A stretch of 64,000 nt of DNA from Rhinopomastus cyanomelas. Its lineage: Eukaryota > Chordata > Aves > Bucerotiformes > Rhinopomastidae. Where the stretch lies: assembly GCA_013400115.1 (NCBI GenBank), contig VXBP01008594.1, positions 434,001 to 498,000 of the forward strand, given 5' to 3'. The translations under genes were made by a program, and so were the position numbers. Position 1 is the first letter of the stretch. The number at the start of each line of letters is the position of its first letter. Of the stretch, positions 59,059 through 64,000 are shown in pieces. Under the pieces are notes generated by a model. The model did not search any database. It saw nothing but the letters and a program-made list of their open reading frames with translations, and was not told the DNA's origin.

Positions 59059-59886
59059 GGGGGAAGGGTGTCTGCTCTTCCAGCCCAGTGGAAGATTCTG
59101 TGTGATTCTATGGTCTGGGTCCCATTTTGTATGGCCGGGTTGGCCATTTCTGTGCCAGTGTCCAGGGACAGTGTGCTGTGGCCGGGCTGGGTGGCTGTGG
59201 ATGCAAAGGGACGATGCAATTAGCAAAACCCTTTTCTTTCAGATTTTTTTATCTTGTTTTTTTTTTTTCATTTCCTCCTGGCCTCTGGGAAAAAGGGTTT
59301 CAATTTTTTAAGTTCTGTCACAACAGGTTAGAGGATTAGCAATCACGGTTCACTGGCATCTGTATTGGTTCCATTTGTGGCATTTATGATGGTTATCCAC
59401 ATTAATTATTTCGCTGCTAAAGTCCCTTCTAATTTCAGAGCGCAGTTGTTTCGAAGAAAGATGGATATTAAATATGCCACCCATCAGTGCGGGGTGGCAT
59501 TACACCGTGCTATTAAGTTCTGATGCGAAGGCTTGGCAAAAAATAACTTTGCTATTTGTAATCACCGTGAAGTGTTTTAGTGTTGCAGCTCGGAATAAGA
59601 AATAAAGATGATGACAGGAACTGATTTCTTATTAGGACGCGGTGCGGAAGTTTACATAAATCAGGAAGGAAGGAAGAAGGTAACCCTTGGCTGGCCAGAT
59701 CCACACGGGACCTGCGGGGTTTGATGGGGAACTGGCTGGGTGCAAAATCTTTGAGGACATCTTCGCCCAACGCTTCCCCCCGTCTCCTTGGCGAAGAGAT
59801 GAGACCCTGGTTGGGGTCAGGAAGGATGGAAAGACCCACCCATCCCAAAGGAGGAGCTGAAGCCTTTATTTTAGAGTTAAAGGTCA
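59059..59886. other. Unique non-coding sequence with possible conserved block
   Basis: Includes T-runs at 59245-59275 and a conserved-looking AT-rich block at 59330-59660 that is listed separately. No gene. Confidence 0.5.
59330..59660. other. Possible conserved non-coding block
   Basis: Repeat-free with an even, AT-rich texture: 'tggttatccacattaattat', 'agatggatattaaatatgcc', 'aaaataactttgctatttgt', 'gaataagaaataaagatgat'. It carries TAATTA and GATA-like cores. The conservation claim is inference. Confidence 0.33.
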
Positions 59887-60008
59887 CAGATTCACAGAGC
59901 ACTAGGGATTAGAAGGGACCTCAAAAGATCATCGAGCCCGATCCCCTGACCACAGCAGGATCCCCTAGATCAAGTCGCACAGGAATATCTCCAGGCAGGT
60001 TTTAAACA
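59887..60008 (-). mobile_element. CR1 LINE 3'-end fragment (type B), antisense
   Basis: 'cacagattcacagagcacta', 'gaagggacctcaaaagatca' and 'aggatcccctagatcaagtc' are the type-B 3' UTR in reverse. It stops after 'ccaggcaggttttaaac'. Confidence 0.93.
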
Positions 60009-61231
60009 AGGGCACCTGGGTAAAGGGAGAGGGATTTGTGGAAGCAGCTGCTTTGCAGGTTACTCCAGGTTGTAGCAACAGCTGGGGCTGGGGTTAGGAA
60101 GCAGTTTGCCTTGGGTTGAGCCTAAGGAAAAGTGTTTATGCTTTTCAACAAACCAGTCAGAGAAAGAAAGGAAAAGGTTGAGATCAAATGGAACGTTTTG
60201 CTCAACTCCCAGATGAAATGTTCCCTCTCCACATCAAGTGTTTGTGTACAGGTTGCACTAAGAGGGAGGGATAATTGGAACTGAAAAGTAAACTAAAGGG
60301 GGAACAAGCGCCCCTGTTATTTTCACTTCAAGTGTCACAACAAATCCCTCTTAATACCTTGGGGCCATTGTTTGCTTATTTTTGGCTGCTGTGGTTTCAG
60401 TGCCTCAAGCCCCAGAAAAGCTTGGCTGAGGCATTCCAGCATCTCCAGTGCCTCGAACCATCCTTCTCCCCAAAGCTGCACTCTCCCACTGGCTGCAGTG
60501 GTGAGTGCTCAGCCCTTCCTAGGCTGCGATGGGGAACACATGACTTTCCACCACAGACAGCTCCTTGACTCCGGCTCTCCTTCATGTCCCAGCTCCCAAG
60601 CAGCTTGTACTCCATCCACCAACCTCTCTCAACTGTTATTGTCTATTAATTAAATGCTAATTAATTATTAAAAGGGAATTTATTGAGGTTTAACAAGTCT
60701 GCGGCTAAAAAAGGAGGGGGGAAAAAACCCTGGTGGTGACAGGTGTTAGACTCCAGTAATGAGGTTCTTAATAATCAATTGGCATTTGTTTGACTTAGAA
60801 TAAGATTCTTATTAAATCTAAATCAGCTCTTTACTCGCGACACTCAATTACATGTGGGTTATTTTTTTGCCGTCGCCTTTCCCTGCCACGGTGGGAGTTC
60901 CCAGCCTGCGGCTGCAGGCACAGTCACAGGAGGCTGTGCCTTAATAAATATGAAAGGTGATGGTTATTCATCGAGAGGGCCACTTAAAGAAGGATTTCCC
61001 TGAGCTCCCAGGCACGCTCCTGCTAAAGGGAGCTTTAAGGGCTCATTCACTTTTCATTAGGAAAGCTGGAACGTTGGGGATAGCTCTGACTGGTAGCAGT
61101 CCTGTTCCCGTTCCAGGGTGGCCACTCCACTGAGCATCCTCCTCCCCTGACATGGGGAAGGAATTACCAGCCTCACCGCTCGCTCAAGTATTTATGCGAA
61201 ATCACGTTCAGCACTGGGAGCAGTCACAGTC
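60009..61231. other. Unique non-coding sequence, 1.2 kb, AT-rich centre
   Basis: Contains the AT-rich block at 60635-60990 listed separately. No gene. Confidence 0.5.
60635..60990. other. Possible conserved non-coding block rich in TAATTA cores
   Basis: 'attgtctattaattaaatgc', 'taattaattattaaaaggga', 'ttcttaataatcaattggca', 'gattcttattaaatctaaat' and 'ccttaataaatatgaaaggt' are spread over 350 bp with no transposon sequence. Homeodomain-like cores are unusually dense. Confidence 0.35.
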
Positions 61232-61560
61232 ACAAAATCCCAGACTGGCTGAGGTTGGAAGGGACCTCAGAGCTCATCTCCCCCAACCTCCTGCTATGAG
61301 CAGCGATGCCTCCCAGCCAGACCTGGTTGCTCAAGGCCTCATCCAACCTGGCCTTGAACACCTCCAGGGAGGGGGTAGCCACAGCCTCTCCAGTAAATCG
61401 ATTCCAGAGTCTCTGCACCCTGGCACTGAAGAACTTCCTCCTCAGATCTAGTCTGAACCTCCTCTTCTTGAATTTCCAACCATTTGCCCTTGTTCTGTCC
61501 CTGGATCACCTTGGGAAAGTCCCTCTGCAGCCTTCCCATAGGATCCCCCAGCGCTGGAAA
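61232..61560 (-). mobile_element. CR1 LINE, antisense, distinct subfamily
   Basis: Starts 'cacaaaatcccagactggct', then 'gaggttggaagggacctcag'. It continues through 'aaggcctcatccaacctggc', 'cttgaacacctccagggagg' and 'gaagaacttcctcctcagat'. The 3' end differs from the other copies in the window. Confidence 0.9.
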
Positions 61561-62249
61561 CCCACAAGAGGGGAAAAATAAACGTCCTCCCAAGCATCTT
61601 GTGTGGGACCCCGTGGAGAAGCAAGAGCTTCTCGAGCACCATGGCACTGGTGGCAGCTGAAGTTCTGCAGTGTCGCTGCTAAGGAGGAAGGCTCCCTGCC
61701 CTGTTCTCCAGACAGTTCGGCTCCTCTGGGGTCAGCGTTGCCCTCTAAAATGTCGTCATCACTGGGTTCACTTCCACCTTGTGAGGAAGCAACCACTGCC
61801 TTTAATCAAAATTTAATTACTTCCCTTTCTAATGCAGCTTTTCTGAAGGGAACAAGGAGCCCAGCCGGGTGCTCTTTTAGCACAAACAGTAGAGGTGAAA
61901 AGAAAATCATAAAAGAAGAAAAAATAAGCGACAGCAACAAACAATCAGTCTGTGCTATTAGGGCATCGTTATGCTGATATTATTTATTTCAGACTTTCTG
62001 ACACTCTCCAGTGCTCAGCTTCCCAGGCTCATTTAGTGCCTTTCAGAAGCCAAGCAACACTGCAATTTGTCAGGAGAAAATGTGATAAACATTCTGGAGG
62101 AGGGGGAAGGAGTCAGCCTGGTGACTGGGGGGATAAATATGTATGGATTGACTGGCTGGGGCGAAGCGTGCGCGTGGGAGAGTGCTGTGCCCACCTTAGA
62201 GCCACGGGGCAGGACACACATGGGATCCAGAGGTTCATGTGATGGGACA
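61561..62249. other. Unique non-coding spacer, 0.7 kb
   Basis: AT-rich words such as 'aatcaaaatttaattacttc' and 'tgctgatattatttatttca' occur at about 61803-61992. No gene recognised. Confidence 0.5.
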
Positions 62250-63057
62250 TGGAAGATGTTGGACTGGATGATTGGGTAGTGAGGTGGATCACGAGCTGGC
62301 TGCACGATAGAAGCCAGAGAGTGGTGGTCAATGGGACAGAGTCTAGTTGGAGGCCTGTATCTAGTAGAGTCCCCCAAGGGTCAGTATTGAGACCACTCCT
62401 ATTCAATCTATTCATTAATGACTTGGAGGAGGATACACTGTCAGCAAGTTTGCTGATGACACAGAGCTGGGAGGAGAGGCCGACACCCCAGCAGACTGTG
62501 CAGCCATTCAGCAAGACCTGGACAGGCTGGAGAGCTGGGCAGAGAGAAATGTAATGAAGTATAACAAGGGTAAGTGTAGAGTCTTGCATCTGGGCAAGAG
62601 CAACCTCAGGTACTAGTATAGGCTGGGGACTGACTTGTTAGAGAGCAGTGTAGGAGAAAGGGACATGGGGCTCCTAGTGGACAGCAGGATGACTATGAGC
62701 TAGCAGTGTGCTCTTGTGGCCAAGAGGGCCAACACATCCTGGGGTGGATCAGAAGGGGGGTGGTTAGTGGAAGAGCTTCTTCTCCCCCTCTACTCTGCCT
62801 TGGTAAGACCACACCTGGAGTATTGTGTCCACTTCTGGGCCCCAAAGTTCAAAAAGGACACAGAGCTGCTGGAGGGCATCCATCGTAGAGCCACAAAGAT
62901 GATGAAGGAAATGCAACGTCTCCCTGATGAGGAAAGACTGAGGGAGCTGAGTCTCTTTAGCTTGGAGAAGAGGAGACTGAGGGGTGACCTCATTAATGTT
63001 GGTAAATACGTGAAGGGTGGGTGTCAGGAGGATGGAGCCAGGCTCTTCTCAATGTCA
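62250..63057 (+). mobile_element. CR1 LINE, sense, 3'-truncated, with RT catalytic box and 120-residue frame
   Basis: Starts at the [10 protein letters not shown] segment and keeps [15 protein letters not shown] and, in a shifted frame, the catalytic [19 protein letters not shown] segment near 62445-62500, then KCRVLHLGK. From 62716 a 120-codon open frame covers SALVRPHLEYCVHFWAPKFK and [20 protein letters not shown]. The element ends abruptly inside [12 protein letters not shown] at about 63057 with no 3' UTR or tail. Frameshifts and in-frame stops make it inactive. Confidence 0.95.
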
Positions 63058-63524
63058 TCTGGTGTGTTGCAGGAATAAGCTGTTGTCTCTAGAAAGAGTC
63101 CTGAGCGTCCTTGAAACTTTGGATGTTGCTGCCAGAAAGAGTCAGATCATGATTTTATTAGATCACTGGACTCTGCCTGAGTTGCTATTGACAGGCAGCG
63201 AGAGCTGTTGCAGCCAATTAGTTGTGAGGTTCAAGAGATTCCCCTCTGAAGTTTGCTGTCCCGTATTAAAAATGAGTCTTGATGTTGCCGACTGATTGAA
63301 GCTCATGGAGAAGCTTTTCACTAGGGCTGCCTCCCTCAGGCAGCTCTTTCTTATTTCTTTCTTTCTTTTTGGCACAGAGACACCCCCCAACACAGTGCCC
63401 CTTCCACAGGCTCTGGGGGGGGGTGACCATGGCCTTTGCTGGGTTCTCTCTGACTGTGGTGAAGTTGGACCATCTCTGCTGGGATCTGTCTGAAGTTTGT
63501 GGGTCACAGAGCTGTGTCAAGCCC
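63058..63524. other. Unique non-coding spacer, 0.5 kb
   Basis: Contains a T/C-rich run at about 63350-63372 and a G-run near 63414-63424. No CR1 3' UTR is found here although the element just upstream lacks one. Confidence 0.55.
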
Positions 63525-63582
63525 TGCCATTTGGAATGAGATGAGCTTTCAGGTCATTTCCAACCCAACCCACTCTATGATT
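63525..63582 (+). mobile_element. CR1 LINE tail-only fragment, sense
   Basis: 'tttcaggtcatttccaaccc' and 'aacccactctatgattt' match the last 45-50 bases of a sense CR1 3' UTR and one tail octamer. It is short, so confidence is moderate. Confidence 0.7.
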
Positions 63583-64000
63583 TCGCATCCCACTCCCTCC
63601 CAGCTCTGTGATGACTCTATGACCTTGCCTGGGTTTCCCATGGGAAGGGAGGGCTGGAGTCAGCCCCGTGACGCCAGACCTCCCTGGTTAGAGCAACCTC
63701 ACCTGCTTGTTCTTGGAAAGGGGCAGAAGAACAAGGGTAAAAGTAGACCAAACCACATCCTACCTACAAAATAACCCCTTTGGACTCTCTGCCTTACACC
63801 TGTAAAGCACCAGCTCTCCCGAGTGGGTTTTTATCTCAGCCAGTGGCACAGAGCTGTTGTAGAGTGGCCAAGTTTCCTGGGAACGCATTAAAAACGGAGT
63901 GTTTCCAGAAGACAAAAAAAACAACCCTGAAGCAACAGCAAATTGCTGAAAACAAACCAGCCTCCTCCAGCCCTCCCGCTTTGGCACCGTAACGGAGCTC
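63583..64000. other. Unique non-coding sequence to window end
   Basis: Nothing recognised apart from an A-run near 63914. Confidence 0.55.

Noticed and set aside
62250..63078. Possible active retrotransposon, because of long RT-like open frames
   Set aside because: In-frame stops and frameshifts separate the RT segments, the 5' part of ORF2 is absent and there is no 3' UTR.

Overview
This is vertebrate, almost certainly avian, non-coding DNA. The diagnostic signal is the CR1 (chicken repeat 1) LINE. I count about 38 CR1 pieces on both strands, recognisable by their conserved 3' UTRs, by tails built on an 8-bp unit of the ATTCTRTG type, and by decayed reverse-transcriptase reading frames. By hand they total about 13 kb, roughly a fifth of the window. 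That is high for a bird and is the level reported for woodpeckers and relatives (Piciformes); the order-level guess is inference only. Nothing looks bacterial, viral or organellar. I recognise no protein-coding host gene, tRNA, rRNA or CRISPR array. The window reads as intergenic or deep intronic sequence.

Layout. 0-10 kb: unique sequence with mostly antisense CR1s, a nested CR1-in-CR1 at 2.8-3.5 kb, and an exon-like interval near 7.2 kb. 10-26 kb: scattered CR1s, including a long antisense copy at 19.3-20.6 kb that keeps parts of ORF2 with most of the RT deleted in frame. 26-37 kb: a run of nine copies, eight of them in + orientation. 38-40 kb: an antisense copy with a perfect 51-bp internal tandem duplication, then a CR1 tail running straight into a 16-bp-period minisatellite. 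40.3-48.1 kb: the longest CR1-free stretch (7.8 kb), holding a CpG-rich cluster with an adjoining splice-donor-like site and a perfect 14-bp-arm AT palindrome. 48-49 kb: three antisense or sense CR1s, one nested in opposite orientation inside another. 49-64 kb: AT-rich, homeobox-site-like blocks that resemble conserved non-coding elements, between CR1 copies that include two long sense copies (51.4 and 62.3 kb).

Working together: there is no pathway here. The CR1s fall into several 3'-end types, called A to F here for convenience. Type A (six copies; antisense start reads as tcacagaatgattgaggctg) and type B (ends in the gaggtcccttccaatccctg motif) dominate. The non-repeat blocks could be cis-regulatory DNA of a neighbouring gene outside the window, but that needs cross-species alignment. 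Exon-like intervals are reported as low-confidence candidates because strong donor and acceptor motifs are expected by chance several times in 64 kb.
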